A stretch of DNA of 64,000 bases, from contig JBEKAA010000006.1 in assembly GCA_050018455.1 (NCBI GenBank), positions 54,119 to 118,118 on the forward strand, written 5' to 3'. Origin of the DNA: RBG-13-68-16 sp050018455 (lineage in GTDB: Bacteria; Acidobacteriota; Thermoanaerobaculia; Thermoanaerobaculales; Thermoanaerobaculaceae). Below, piece after piece: positions 8,186-17,519 of this stretch (position 1 is the first letter of the stretch; each line of letters starts with the position of its first letter). The notes under the pieces were generated by a model that did no database searches, was not told where the DNA came from, and was given only the letters and a program-made list of their open reading frames with translations. Position numbers and translations under genes: made by a program.

Positions 8186-10960
8186 ATGGACGGTCCGGAC
8201 GGAAAGACCTCGGGTTCGTTGGACTCGGCTCACTTCGTGCTTCCGCGCCGGGGTTGGCTGAAGCTGCACGAGCACCAGACGCGCAGCTTCGTCCTCGCGG
8301 TGGCCGGAATCGTGGCGGTGACCGCGGGACTTATCGGAGCCGAACGCCGCGTCAGCGAGTTCCAGCGCCTCGACTTCCGCGCCATGCGGGCCGTCAAAGG
8401 CTACACCGTGCTCAGCGTGAGCCCACGGAGCGGCGCGGCCCGCGCCGGGATAGCGCCGGGCGATGCGATCCTCGCGGTCGACGCGACTCCCGTAGCCAGG
8501 CTGGACGACCTCGAGCGGGCGCTGTACTCCCGCCGCGTCTCGACGCTGTCGATCCTGCGGGACGACAAGGTCCGCGAGGTCGCTTACTATCCGCCGGTCC
8601 CCCAGATCGACGTGCGCTACCTGCTGGTGGCCTTCGCGGCCATGTTCACGCTCGGCATCGCCGGGCTCGTCTATCTCGGGCACCCCACCGCGCACGCGGG
8701 CCGGTTCCTCGCCCTTGCCGAGGCGCTGTTTCCGGCCGTGGTCGTCCCGTTCCCCCTCGAGCCGGACTCCTCCTGGCAAGTCCTGCTGCTGATCCGCGAT
8801 TTCGGCCGCCTCGCGCTGCCTCCCCTCCTCGTGGCGTTCTTCGCCAGCTTCCCGGCCCCGATCAAGCGGTTCTCCTGGCTCTGGGTTACCTTCATCCCTT
8901 CGCTGGCGGTGGCGGCCGCGCGCACGGCGCTGGCTGCGGGCCTTCTGCCCCCCGTGGTCGCCGACGTGCTGCTCCCCGAGGCGCTTGACAGCGCAACGGC
9001 CGTGCTCGCGGTCCTCGGCGTGATCGCGGCGGCCGCCCTGTCGCTGCGCGCGTACGTGAACTACAGGGGAGACCCGACGCGCCGGCGACAGGTCGAGTGG
9101 GTGGCGCTGGGCGCGGCGGCGGGGTTCGCCCCGTACCTGCTGCTCTCGCTGATACCGCAGCTGGCCGGGGCAGAGCTCGAGGTCCTGACCTGGGTCTCGC
9201 TCCTGCCGCTCGCGCTGGTGCCTCTGGGGGTTGCGTCCTCGCTGCTCGAGTTCCGGCTGTGGGACCTGGAGGACATCACGCGCCAGGTCGTTGCGACAGG
9301 CGTCGCCGTTCTGCTCGGCGGCGTCAGCTTCGCGTTCCTGAATTACGCCATCACCCAGTTCGGCTTCCGCCTCGGGAACTGGCGGAACCTCGTCGCGGTG
9401 GCGGGCGGCGTCCTGCTGGCGACGCTCACGGTGCCCGCCAGGAAGCTGCTGCTCGAAGGGCTCGAGCACCTGCAGTACCGCGAGCGCCTGACGGCGCGCC
9501 GCGCTCTCACCACGTTCGCGGAGGAGGCGGTCGCCCACCGCGACCCCGAGACCCTGCTGTTGCGCCTGGCCCAACTCCTCCGCGACGCGCTCGGCGTCGA
9601 GCGCGTCGTGACGTACCTCGCGCTCGGCGGCAGGCTGTACCCCTCCGGCGCCGCGGATCGCTGGCCCGTGCTCGCGCTGGACGACGTGCGCGGGCCTTTT
9701 CCGACCGAGGCCGAAGCCGAGCTCCCAGGTCGTGGGCTGTGGCACCGCTTTCCGGTGGAGAGGGACGGACGGACGATCGGCCTGGTCTACTGCGGGCGAC
9801 GCCACGGAGAGCTGCCGCTCGGCCACGGAGAGCGCAGGCTGGTCGGCGCGCTCGCGGCCCAGGCGGCCCTCGCCCTCGAGAACACCCTCCTGATGGCCAA
9901 CCTCCGGCGCCAGGTCGAGGAGCACAGGCTCCTGGAGGACTACCTCGAGCGCATCTTCCAGTTCTCGGCCGCGGCGCTGTTGATCTGCGACATCTCAGGC
10001 CGCGTGCTGCGGGCCAACGAGCGTGCGGCGATCCTTCTGCGCCGGGCGCCGCAGCAGCTCGTCGGCGAGTTCCTGCACGACCTGGTCGAACTGCGCGGCG
10101 AGTGGCGAGGAGTGCTGCCGAGCGACCTCGCGGGCGTTCAGGTGCGCTTCGCCACGGGCGCCCAGTGGCACACGTGCCTCATGTCCACGTCTGCGCTCGA
10201 GGTCGAGCCCGGCCGCTTCGACGGCCGCGTCGTCGCGCTCGACGACATCACCGAACAGCTGAACCTCGAACAACGCCTCTCGGAGCAGGAACGCCTCGCC
10301 TCGCTCGGCCGCCTGGCGGCCGGCCTTGCCCACGAGGTCAACACCCCGGTCACCGGCATCGCGTCGTACGCCCAGCTCTTGCGGGAGCTCACCCCCCCGA
10401 ACGACCCGCGCTCGCCCCTGGCGCTCAAGCTTGAGGAACAGGCCTTCCGGGTGTCGCGCATCGTGACCAACCTCCTCGAGCTGGCGCGCCCTTCCGGATT
10501 CGAGCGGCAGCTCGTCGACCTCTCGCTCCTGGCCCGCGAGGAGATGAGCCAGATGCGCGCCGAGGCGGCGCGCGCCGGCGTGGCGCTCGAGATCGTGCCG
10601 GCCGGCGACCTGACCGCTTCCGTCAACCGCGTTCAGTTCGAGCTGGTCGTCCACAACCTCCTCCGGAACGCCCTTCAGGCCACTCCACGGGGAGGCACGG
10701 TCGAAATCGGGTCCGGCTCCGACGCCGGCAAGGTGTGGATCGAGGTCCGCGACACCGGCCCCGGTGTGCCCGAGGAGCTCAGCGAGCGAATCTTCGAGCC
10801 GTTCGTCACATCCCGTCAGGGCCGCGGCGGCACGGGGCTCGGGCTGGCCATCACCAGGGACATCGTGGTCGCCCACGGAGGAACGATCCGTGCGCTGCCG
10901 AACGAAGCCGGGGGCACCGTCATGCGGGTCGAGGTGCCGACTCAACAGGAGAAGGAATGA
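8186..10960 (+). CDS. PDZ-containing multi-TM sensor histidine kinase (GAF, PAS, HisKA, HATPase)
   Basis: A 924-aa membrane sensor kinase. Order: TM1 (about 34-52); a PDZ-like domain (about 62-140, with SVSPRSGAARAGIAPGDAI); a multi-helix membrane region (about 145-420); a GAF-like domain (about 430-570); a PAS domain (about 585-690); dimerisation helix with phospho-accepting His716 in GLAHEVNTP; and an ATPase domain with N-box Asn828 (NLLRNALQA), DTGPGVP and GRGGTGLGLAI. All catalytic motifs are intact. It overlaps the response regulator gene by four bases (ATGA), so the two almost certainly form a cognate pair. A PDZ placed between TM1 and the helical bundle suggests sensing of protein C-termini outside the inner membrane; the signal is unknown. 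Confidence 0.85.
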   Translation: MDGPDGKTSGSLDSAHFVLPRRGWLKLHEHQTRSFVLAVAGIVAVTAGLIGAERRVSEFQRLDFRAMRAVKGYTVLSVSPRSGAARAGIAPGDAILAVDATPVARLDDLERALYSRRVSTLSILRDDKVREVAYYPPVPQIDVRYLLVAFAAMFTLGIAGLVYLGHPTAHAGRFLALAEALFPAVVVPFPLEPDSSWQVLLLIRDFGRLALPPLLVAFFASFPAPIKRFSWLWVTFIPSLAVAAARTALAAGLLPPVVADVLLPEALDSATAVLAVLGVIAAAALSLRAYVNYRGDPTRRRQVEWVALGAAAGFAPYLLLSLIPQLAGAELEVLTWVSLLPLALVPLGVASSLLEFRLWDLEDITRQVVATGVAVLLGGVSFAFLNYAITQFGFRLGNWRNLVAVAGGVLLATLTVPARKLLLEGLEHLQYRERLTARRALTTFAEEAVAHRDPETLLLRLAQLLRDALGVERVVTYLALGGRLYPSGAADRWPVLALDDVRGPFPTEAEAELPGRGLWHRFPVERDGRTIGLVYCGRRHGELPLGHGERRLVGALAAQAALALENTLLMANLRRQVEEHRLLEDYLERIFQFSAAALLICDISGRVLRANERAAILLRRAPQQLVGEFLHDLVELRGEWRGVLPSDLAGVQVRFATGAQWHTCLMSTSALEVEPGRFDGRVVALDDITEQLNLEQRLSEQERLASLGRLAAGLAHEVNTPVTGIASYAQLLRELTPPNDPRSPLALKLEEQAFRVSRIVTNLLELARPSGFERQLVDLSLLAREEMSQMRAEAARAGVALEIVPAGDLTASVNRVQFELVVHNLLRNALQATPRGGTVEIGSGSDAGKVWIEVRDTGPGVPEELSERIFEPFVTSRQGRGGTGLGLAITRDIVVAHGGTIRALPNEAGGTVMRVEVPTQQEKE

Positions 10961-12318
10961 GAGTACTGATCATCGACGACGAGCCTGTGCTGCAGGACGT
11001 GCTGGCAACTCTGCTTCGCAGGGAAGGTTTCCAGGTGCTGCAGGCGATGACGGCCGAGGAAGGGTTACGCCAGACCGAGGACGGAGATGTGGACCTCGTT
11101 CTCCTGGACCTGATGCTCCCGGACAAGCCCGGGCTCGAGGTGCTGCGGGACCTCAAGGCCCGGGACCCCGAGGTCGTGGTCGTGGTGATCACGGCGTACT
11201 CGTCGGTCGAGACCGCCATCGCCGCCATGCGGGAAGGCGCGTTCCACTACATCGCGAAGCCGTTCAAGAACCAGGAGGTCGTCCTCACCGTCCGGAAGGG
11301 GCTGGAGCAGCGCCGCCTCCGCACCGAGAATCGCGATCTGCGACAGCGCCTGGAGGGGCTCGGGACGCTGGTGTGGCGCTCGCCGCTCATGGAGCAGGTC
11401 ATCGAAATGGTGCGGCGAGCGGCGCCGTCGCGTTCGAACATCCTGCTCACGGGCGAGTCGGGAACCGGGAAGGAGCTGCTCTCGCGCGCCGTGCACCACC
11501 TCTCGCCCAGGGCGGGCGCGCCGTTCGTGGTCGTCAACACGGGCTCCGTTCCAACCGAGCTCCTCGAGTCCACGCTGTTCGGGCACGTGCGCGGCGCCTT
11601 CACCGGCGCAGTCGCCACTCGCCGCGGGCTGTTCGAGGTCGCAGACACGGGGACAATATTCCTCGACGAGATCGGCACGATCACGCCGCCCACCCAGGCC
11701 AAGCTCCTGCGCGTGATCCAGGAGCGGGAGTTCATCCCGGTCGGAGGCGAGCAGACCATCAAGGTCGATGTCCGAATCATCGCCGCAACCAACGCCGACC
11801 TGCCCAAGATGGTCGCGGAGGGCACGTTCCGCGAGGACCTCTTCTACCGGCTCAACGTCATCACGATCGAGCTGCCTCCGTTGCGCAGCCGGCGCGAGGA
11901 CGTCCTGGCCCTCGCCGGCCAGTTCCTGAAGCGTTACGGGGAGGAGAACGCCAAACCCAATCTCGCGCTCACGCCACGCGCGCTCGACGTGCTGGTCGGC
12001 TACCACTGGCCGGGAAACGTCCGCCAGCTCGAAAACGTGATCGAGCGCGCCGTCGTGCTCTGCCCCGACGACGTCATCGACCTGGACCTCCTGCCGGGTG
12101 AGGTGCTGAGCCCCCAGGCCGGCCCAACCGCGCAACTCCCGATCGAAGGCGTGGATCTCAAAGATGCGGTGAACACGTACACTCGTGCGCTCATCGAGGC
12201 GTCGCTCGCCCGCTGCGGCGGCGTCCAGCGGCGCGCCGCCCAGATGCTCAGGGTGCGGCCGTCCACCCTCAACGAGATGATCCGCAGGCTCGGCATCCAG
12301 GAGACCGAAGGGAGCTGA
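10957..12318 (+). CDS. Sigma-54-dependent response regulator (NtrC family)
   Basis: A 453-aa transcription activator working with RNA polymerase-sigma54. The receiver domain has phospho-acceptor Asp51 (VLLDLML). The AAA+ domain has Walker A GESGTGKE (166-173), the sigma-54 contact loop GAFTGA (213-218), and the Walker B sequence FLDEIG. A Fis-type helix-turn-helix ends the protein (about 405-450). The ATG at 10957 overlaps the stop of the kinase gene (ATGA), with AGGAGAAGGA just upstream. The operon continues no further: the hairpin at 12324 and a convergent gene follow. Sigma-54-like promoters at 25610 and 60236 are candidate targets; that link is inference. Confidence 0.93.
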   Translation: MRVLIIDDEPVLQDVLATLLRREGFQVLQAMTAEEGLRQTEDGDVDLVLLDLMLPDKPGLEVLRDLKARDPEVVVVVITAYSSVETAIAAMREGAFHYIAKPFKNQEVVLTVRKGLEQRRLRTENRDLRQRLEGLGTLVWRSPLMEQVIEMVRRAAPSRSNILLTGESGTGKELLSRAVHHLSPRAGAPFVVVNTGSVPTELLESTLFGHVRGAFTGAVATRRGLFEVADTGTIFLDEIGTITPPTQAKLLRVIQEREFIPVGGEQTIKVDVRIIAATNADLPKMVAEGTFREDLFYRLNVITIELPPLRSRREDVLALAGQFLKRYGEENAKPNLALTPRALDVLVGYHWPGNVRQLENVIERAVVLCPDDVIDLDLLPGEVLSPQAGPTAQLPIEGVDLKDAVNTYTRALIEASLARCGGVQRRAAQMLRVRPSTLNEMIRRLGIQETEGS

Positions 12319-12323
12319 AGACC

Positions 12324-12515
12324 GTTCGAAGGTTCGAAAGTTCGAAGGTTCGAAGGTTCGGCAGGGACAGGTAAAAGGTCAAACGGGAAGAGTTCAACGG
12401 GAGACCATGAACACGAGGGCATGGTCGTCCCGTGCCTTCGTCTTCCCTTTGACCCTCCCGCTTTCACCTTTGACCCCGCAGGTCTCTGAACTTTCGAACG
12501 TTCGAACCTGCGAAC
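12324..12515. repeat. Modular intergenic hairpin, copy 2
   Basis: The left arm opens with four near-tandem TTCGAAG-type octamers (12324-12360), then AAAGGTCAAACGGGAAG. The right arm returns CTTCCCTTTGACC, TTTCACCTTTGACC and TTCGAACGTTCGAACC. An inner stem CCATG/CATGG closes the loop at about 12405-12424. It lies between two convergent genes, five bases past the regulator stop, and could end both transcripts. Confidence 0.7.
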
Positions 12516-12544
12516 AGGCTCTCTCCTCTGCCCCTCCGCGCGAG

Positions 12545-13921
12545 CTACTTCTTTGCCGGTGCGGCTGGCGCCGGCTTCGTGGGCGCGGCGGCCTTCGCGG
12601 TCGGCACAGGCGTTGGCTTCGGCTTCGCCAAGGAGGCCGGATCGGCCAGGATCTCCTGGACCTTGACGGCGTCCACCGAGAGGGCACCGGTCCGGCCGGC
12701 CACGACAGCCAGCGCGTCGGGCGTTCCCGCGTAGAACGTCGCGTCGACCGACACACCGCCCTCGCCGGAAAGCTTCACGTGCCCGATCGGCGCGCCCGAC
12801 GGCTTCGGCTGGTCGAACGCCTTGACCCCAAGGTCGGCCAAGCCGGTCAGGCGACGGTTCACGGCATCCGCATCCACCTCGGCGCTGCCGGCCTTCCAGA
12901 TCCCGTCCTTCCGCTCGAGCGAGGCATTGCTCGCGCCCGCCCCGATCTCGAGCCTGTCCGCCGTCCACGAGTCGAACGAGACGAGCTGCTTGGAGCGCCA
13001 CTCCTGCCACGGCACGCCGAGGCGCGAAACGGTCTTGCCGTCCACCCAGAACACCCGCTCGCCACGCCTGCACGCCACCTGCTTGCCGTCCTTGGCGTCG
13101 CGCTCGTCGCCGAAGTCGAGAGCGATCGGAGCGGCCTTGGCGTCGCGCTTGACGATGGTCACCCCGAAGCGGCGCGGCTCGAGGCCGAGCGCCTTGAGGT
13201 CCGGGGCGCTGTCGACGAACTCCTTGATGCGGGCGCCCGAGATGTCGCCGATGAGGCCGTCGGCGCGGTCGCGGTCCGCAAGATCGGCCGCCGGCGCGCC
13301 GATAGTCCAGACCGTCCCTGCGTGCGCCAGGACGAGTTGCCCGGCCGGGGACGCCACCGTCACCGACGCGACGTCGCCCGCGAACACCTGCGCGAGCTCG
13401 TCCGAGCGCCACCCGGCTAGGTCCTTGTCGAGGTCGTTCCCGATGTACTTGTTGACGAGGTAGACGCTCTCACCGGTCGTCATCGCGGGGCGCTGGTTCC
13501 CGAGCGGGAGGTCGCCTCCGAGCTTGAGGGTGTAGCTCTTCCCCGCCTCGTCCTCGACCGTCACCCGCAGAGGGGGCTTGTCGAGCCCGAAATCGGAGAG
13601 CTTGACCTCGGCCACCTTGAACGTGCGATCCGCCTTGAGACCGGAAATCGAGAACAGCAGGCTCGAGATCGCGCCCTGATTAGCCTGGTCGGCGAGCGGC
13701 GCCTTCAGCGCCCACGCGTCCTTGTCCTTGACGAACTCGAACGTGCCGTGGGAGTTGGTGACCACGACCTTCTTCGCCTTGGCCTGGTCGAACCCGGCGA
13801 AGACCTTGTCCACCTGCTCCTTGCGCTCGTCGGTCGTCGGCTGGTGGCGCTCGAAGACCAGGATATAGGCGCCGAGCCCGACGACCACGAACGCCAGAAC
13901 GATCAGTCGGCCGATCCGCAT
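12545..13921 (-). CDS. DUF4340 domain protein of a Gld-type transporter operon
   Basis: A 458-aa protein with one N-terminal membrane helix and a long exported DUF4340 region (repeated beta-alpha units), ending in an Ala/Pro/Lys-rich tail. The ATG at 13921 is chosen because AGGAGG lies five bases upstream, inside the stop region of the preceding gene; a GTG at 13927 sits too close to it. It is the last gene of a four-gene operon with the GldG-like, permease and ATPase genes. DUF4340 proteins are habitually found beside such transporters; molecular role unknown. Confidence 0.8.
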   Translation of the reverse strand: MRIGRLIVLAFVVVGLGAYILVFERHQPTTDERKEQVDKVFAGFDQAKAKKVVVTNSHGTFEFVKDKDAWALKAPLADQANQGAISSLLFSISGLKADRTFKVAEVKLSDFGLDKPPLRVTVEDEAGKSYTLKLGGDLPLGNQRPAMTTGESVYLVNKYIGNDLDKDLAGWRSDELAQVFAGDVASVTVASPAGQLVLAHAGTVWTIGAPAADLADRDRADGLIGDISGARIKEFVDSAPDLKALGLEPRRFGVTIVKRDAKAAPIALDFGDERDAKDGKQVACRRGERVFWVDGKTVSRLGVPWQEWRSKQLVSFDSWTADRLEIGAGASNASLERKDGIWKAGSAEVDADAVNRRLTGLADLGVKAFDQPKPSGAPIGHVKLSGEGGVSVDATFYAGTPDALAVVAGRTGALSVDAVKVQEILADPASLAKPKPTPVPTAKAAAPTKPAPAAPAKK

Positions 13922-13930
13922 GCGCACCTC

Positions 13931-15367
13931 CTAGCGCCGGCGGCGCCACCACACGGCGACGCCGAGGGCGATCGCGCACCCCGGGAGCCCGATCAGGGAG
14001 ATCAGCAGCACCCGCCTCATCTGCCCGGCCGACAGGAAGAGCTGCACCTGCTCCGGCGAGCGCGGTGCGATGCCGAGCGCCTGCTCCTGCTTCGCGAGCC
14101 AGTCGACCGCATTAAGCCCCAGGTTGGCGTTCCCCGCGTTCCCGAGGTACTGGTTGGCGGCGAACGCCGAGTTGCCGAACACCACGAGGCGCCAGCCGTT
14201 CTCCTTGTCCTTGTCCGGCTGCGCGGCCACTCCGAGAGGTGCCGGACCCGGCGTGTCGCCCGGGGCCTTCTTGAGCTCCAGTTGGCCCGCAGCGTTGAGT
14301 GCGAGGTTGTGCTGCCCCCAACCCTGATCCGAGGTCGTGAGCAGGATCGTGGAACTCACCCCCGGGGCCGTGGTCGTGGTCACCGACCGCGCGACCGGCA
14401 GCAGCACCGCGAGACCCTGCATTCCGTCAACAACCGGGTGGGAGCGGAACTCGCTGACGTACACCGCGGACAGGTCGAAGAACGGCAAGCGGCGGCCCGG
14501 GTCGATCACGAGGTCCTCGTTGACCTGAACGCCGTACGCCTTGAGCAGCTCATCGAGGCCCGACGGACGGCTGCGGGCGCCCAGCACGGGATCGAGCAGG
14601 ACGAGCACGCGGCCGCCCTTGTCGAGGTAGCCCTTGAGAGCCGCCTTCTCCTGGTCGGCAAACGGGGCGGCCGGCCCCGCGATCACCAGCAAGTCGCAGT
14701 CCGCCGGAACCGCGCCGGAGAGCAGGGAGGTCTTCTGCACGTCCAGGTTGTCGCGCTTGATCGCGTCCCTCAGCTGGGAGTAGCCGTCGCCGTCCATCCC
14801 ATCGGGGTCGTGCTCCCCGTGGCCAGTCACGAAGAACACCTTCGGCACCTTCGGGTTGACCACGCCGAGGATCGCCGAGGTGAACTGCTCCTCGCCCTTG
14901 AACCCCTTCATCTTCGGGGCCTGCCCCATCTGCATCCCGGAGTAGTCGTAGTCGGCGAGCTGGTCCGACGTCACATACTTCTTCCGGCCCGCCGTCGCGA
15001 ACACGACGGTGTTTGCGGACGACACGCCGAACTCCTGCGCGAGCGTCTTGGTTCGCAACGGGTCGCGCTCAGGGTCGATGTATTCGACCTGGATCTTCGG
15101 CGACGCCGCCTTGTAGCGATCGAGCAGTTCCTTCGTCTCGGAGAACAGTGGCGTCGACGGGGTCATGAGGACAACCACCCGGACGTCGGTGGCGATCCCC
15201 TTGAGGACGTTCTTGCTTTTCTCGGAGAGCGTGTAGAGCTTCGAAGAGGTCCAGTCGGCGCGCACGTAGTGGCGATATCCGATCCAGTTGAGCATGCCGA
15301 CCAGGGCCACGGCCAGAACGATGCCCGCGCCGGCGCTCGAAGCAGCGAAGACGGTCTGTTTGCGCAT
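13931..15367 (-). CDS. GldG-like auxiliary subunit of an ABC transporter
   Basis: A 478-aa protein with a membrane helix at each end (about 8-30 and 450-472) and a large exported region resembling GldG/IFT52-like domains (ADWTSSKLYTLSEKSKNVL, then FVTGHGEHD). It belongs to ABC-2-type transporters named after gliding genes of Bacteroidetes but widespread in non-gliding bacteria. Its stop at 13931-13933 lies within the ribosome site of the DUF4340 gene. Substrate unknown; motility is one possibility only. Confidence 0.8.
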   Translation of the reverse strand: MRKQTVFAASSAGAGIVLAVALVGMLNWIGYRHYVRADWTSSKLYTLSEKSKNVLKGIATDVRVVVLMTPSTPLFSETKELLDRYKAASPKIQVEYIDPERDPLRTKTLAQEFGVSSANTVVFATAGRKKYVTSDQLADYDYSGMQMGQAPKMKGFKGEEQFTSAILGVVNPKVPKVFFVTGHGEHDPDGMDGDGYSQLRDAIKRDNLDVQKTSLLSGAVPADCDLLVIAGPAAPFADQEKAALKGYLDKGGRVLVLLDPVLGARSRPSGLDELLKAYGVQVNEDLVIDPGRRLPFFDLSAVYVSEFRSHPVVDGMQGLAVLLPVARSVTTTTAPGVSSTILLTTSDQGWGQHNLALNAAGQLELKKAPGDTPGPAPLGVAAQPDKDKENGWRLVVFGNSAFAANQYLGNAGNANLGLNAVDWLAKQEQALGIAPRSPEQVQLFLSAGQMRRVLLISLIGLPGCAIALGVAVWWRRRR

Positions 15368-15370
15368 CGC

Positions 15371-16111
15371 TCACCTCCCCTTGCTCGCTTCCAGCGCCTT
15401 GGTGGCGAGGAAGAGGAAGAGCCCGGTCAGGCTCAGGTTGTAGACGACGTGGCGGGAGTCGACGATCCCCTTGGCGAAGTCGTCCATGTGGCTCCAGAGG
15501 TTCATGTACCCGAGGGCTCCCTTCGCGGCGGCCCCGTTCACGAGGTTCTCCACCAGGCCGAGAGAGAAGACGACGATCAGCACCGCGAACGCGAGGATCG
15601 CGGCGATGATCTGGTTGCGGACCAGGGCGGAGGTGAGCAGGCCCACGGAGAGGAACAGCGACCCGAGCAGCGCGATCCCGAGGTACCCCGCCCAGACCGG
15701 GCCGAAGTCGATCTTTGCGTGGCTCGCGAGCATGCCGACGTACACCCAAGTCGGCAGCCACAGGAACAGGTAGAACACGAACGCGGCCAGGAACTTCCCG
15801 ATCACCACCTGGCCCTCGCTGACCGGCGAGGTGAGCAGCACTTCGAGGGTTCCGGTCCGGCGCTCCTCCGCGAGAAGGCGCATCGTGATGACCGGCACGA
15901 CGAACAGCAGGTAGAGCCAGAAGAAGATCGTGCCGCCGAACATCAGCTTCAGGGGCGCCATCGCCTGGACGCGGGGGTCGTTGAGGAACGCCACGATCAG
16001 GTAGAAGACGTACCCGTTGATGAACAGGAACGCGGTCAGCACCACGTAGGCGAGCGGCGAGGAGAAGTACGCCAGCAGCTCGCGCTGCACGAGGGCTAAG
16101 AGCTTACGCAT
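15371..16111 (-). CDS. ABC-2-type transporter permease (GldF-like)
   Basis: A 246-aa integral membrane protein with about six hydrophobic segments and the ABC-2 hallmark LLAEERRTGTLEVLLTSPVS, starting MRKLLALVQREL. The ATG at 16111 has AGGAGG at good distance within the end of the ATPase gene, which it overlaps by eight bases. It pairs with the ATPase at 16104 and the GldG-like protein at 13931 as the membrane channel of one transporter. Confidence 0.88.
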   Translation of the reverse strand: MRKLLALVQRELLAYFSSPLAYVVLTAFLFINGYVFYLIVAFLNDPRVQAMAPLKLMFGGTIFFWLYLLFVVPVITMRLLAEERRTGTLEVLLTSPVSEGQVVIGKFLAAFVFYLFLWLPTWVYVGMLASHAKIDFGPVWAGYLGIALLGSLFLSVGLLTSALVRNQIIAAILAFAVLIVVFSLGLVENLVNGAAAKGALGYMNLWSHMDDFAKGIVDSRHVVYNLSLTGLFLFLATKALEASKGR

Positions 16112-17069
16112 TGGCCACCTCCTCGAACTGTCCTTCGTGGGCGGCCTCGGCATCGTGCGTCGTCAGCCGGAGGAAGACGTCCTCGAGCGACGGCACGGTC
16201 TGGGCCATCTCCAGAAGCACCCAGCCGCGGGCCACGGCGAGCTTGAACACCTCACGCCGCAGGTCGGCGCTTACGTCAACGGCGAGACGGAACCGGCCGC
16301 CGCCCTCGTCGCGCACGTTCGAGGCGCCCGACAGCGCCTCGAGCGCGCCGCGAGCCTCCGCCGCGGGCGCCTCGAGCTGGACGCTGATCTCGGCCGCGCC
16401 GGAGAACCCGCTGCGGAGCTGCTCCGGCGTGCCGTCGGCGACCAGCTTGCCGTCGTCGATGATCAACACGCGGCGGCACACCTGCTCGACCTCGGGCAGG
16501 ATGTGGGTCGAGAGGATCACGGTGTGCTCCCTTCCCAGCTCGGTGATCAACTCGCGGATCTTGACGATCTGACGCGGGTCGAGGCCGACGGTCGGCTCGT
16601 CCAGGATCAGCACCGGCGGCTTGTGGATGAGCGCGCCCGCGAGGCCGACCCTCTGCCGGTACCCCTTCGAGAGGGTGCCGGCCAGCTGGCGGCGGACGTC
16701 GCCGACCATGCAGCGGTCGCATGCCTCGTCCACCCTCGCCTTGACCTCGCCGCGGGGGATCCCTTCGACCGCCGCGCGAAATCGCAGGTACTCCTCGACC
16801 CTCATTTCGGGGTAGAGCGCCACGTTTTCCGGCAGGTAGCCGATCCGTGCGCGAACTCCGAGCGGATCGCGAGCCACGTCAAGACCCGCGACCCGGACGC
16901 TCCCCGAGGTGGCGGGCAGGAACCCGGTGATCATCCGCATGGTGGTGGTCTTGCCGGCGCCGTTGGGTCCCAGGAAGCCGAGCACCTCGCCCTCGGGAAC
17001 GAAAAACGAAACGTTGGCGACCGCGTCCTTGTCCACGAAGCGTTTCGTCAGGTCTTCGACCTCGATCAC
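16104..17069 (-). CDS. ABC transporter ATP-binding protein (GldA-like)
   Basis: A 321-aa cytoplasmic ATPase powering the transporter encoded downstream. Walker A GPNGAGKTTT (about 35-44), Q-loop region GYLPENVALYP, a modified signature LSKGYRQRVG, Walker B VLILDEPTVGLDP and the switch His in LSTHIL are all present. A C-terminal domain of about 90 residues follows, as in GldA and CcmA-like exporters. The GTG at 17069 has GGAGGTGAG a few bases upstream. It is the first gene of the operon; a possible sigma-54 promoter lies at 17156-17171. Confidence 0.9.
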   Translation of the reverse strand: MIEVEDLTKRFVDKDAVANVSFFVPEGEVLGFLGPNGAGKTTTMRMITGFLPATSGSVRVAGLDVARDPLGVRARIGYLPENVALYPEMRVEEYLRFRAAVEGIPRGEVKARVDEACDRCMVGDVRRQLAGTLSKGYRQRVGLAGALIHKPPVLILDEPTVGLDPRQIVKIRELITELGREHTVILSTHILPEVEQVCRRVLIIDDGKLVADGTPEQLRSGFSGAAEISVQLEAPAAEARGALEALSGASNVRDEGGGRFRLAVDVSADLRREVFKLAVARGWVLLEMAQTVPSLEDVFLRLTTHDAEAAHEGQFEEVANA

Positions 17070-17155
17070 GTCTCACCTCCACGAGCCCGGTGATTCACAA
17101 GCGGCGGCTTGCCGCCGCCTACCGGTGTGCACCGGGGCATATCCAGTGCATGACT

Positions 17156-17171
17156 AGCAAGCGGCTTGCCA
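17156..17171 (-). promoter_or_regulatory. Possible sigma-54 promoter of the Gld-type transporter operon
   Basis: On the minus strand TGGCAAG, four bases, then TTGCT, giving GG-N10-GC as required at -24/-12. The -24 box has A where C is usual (TGGCAC). The site also forms a small palindrome (GCAAGC/GCTTGC), so it may be a chance match. It would give a leader of about 75 bases before the GTG at 17069. Confidence 0.35.
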
Positions 17172-17235
17172 ATCTACACCATTGTCTCAGGCACCCTCCA
17201 CCGACCCCGCGCCATCCGTGCGCGCCAGCATGGCA

Positions 17236-17500
17236 GGTCCGGGGTCCGGGGTTCGAAAAGGCGGGCAGAGGAGCAGAGGGGCCGAGGAGCGAAGACCGTT
17301 CGAAGGTTCCTGGGTTCGAAAGTTCGCAGGTTTGGCAAGGCCAGGCAAGAGGTCAAAGGGGAAACGTCAAACGGAAGACCATACACACCAAACCATGGTT
17401 GTTCCGGATTCTCGTCTTCCCCTTGACCTTTTCCCTCTCACCTTTTCCCTCTTTGCTCCGCCGCTCCTCGGCCCCTCTGCTCCTCTGCCCCTCTGCCGTG
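17236..17500. repeat. Modular intergenic hairpin, copy 3 (four module types)
   Basis: It begins with GGTCCGGGGTCCGGGG, then GGGCAGAGGAGCAGAGGGG, TTCGAAGG octamers, and AGGTCAAAGGGG/ACGTCAAACGG. After a loop with ACCAT/ATGGT it returns as CCCCTTGACC, TCACCTTTTCCC, and GCCCCTCTGCTCCTCTGCCC. The right arm lacks a TTCGAA part, so this copy is asymmetric. It lies between the ABC and argF genes, both on the minus strand, so it is not at a convergent end. Confidence 0.7.
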
Positions 17501-17519
17501 GTTAGAGTGCGTGTAGCCG

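Noticed and set aside
6704..9925. 1073-codon minus-strand open frame
   Set aside because: It runs antisense through the CBS, DUF4097 and kinase genes, all of which have recognisable domains and starts on the plus strand.
12324..12360. GGTTCGAA strings resembling tRNA T-loops
   Set aside because: They are tandem copies without acceptor or anticodon stems, part of the modular hairpin.
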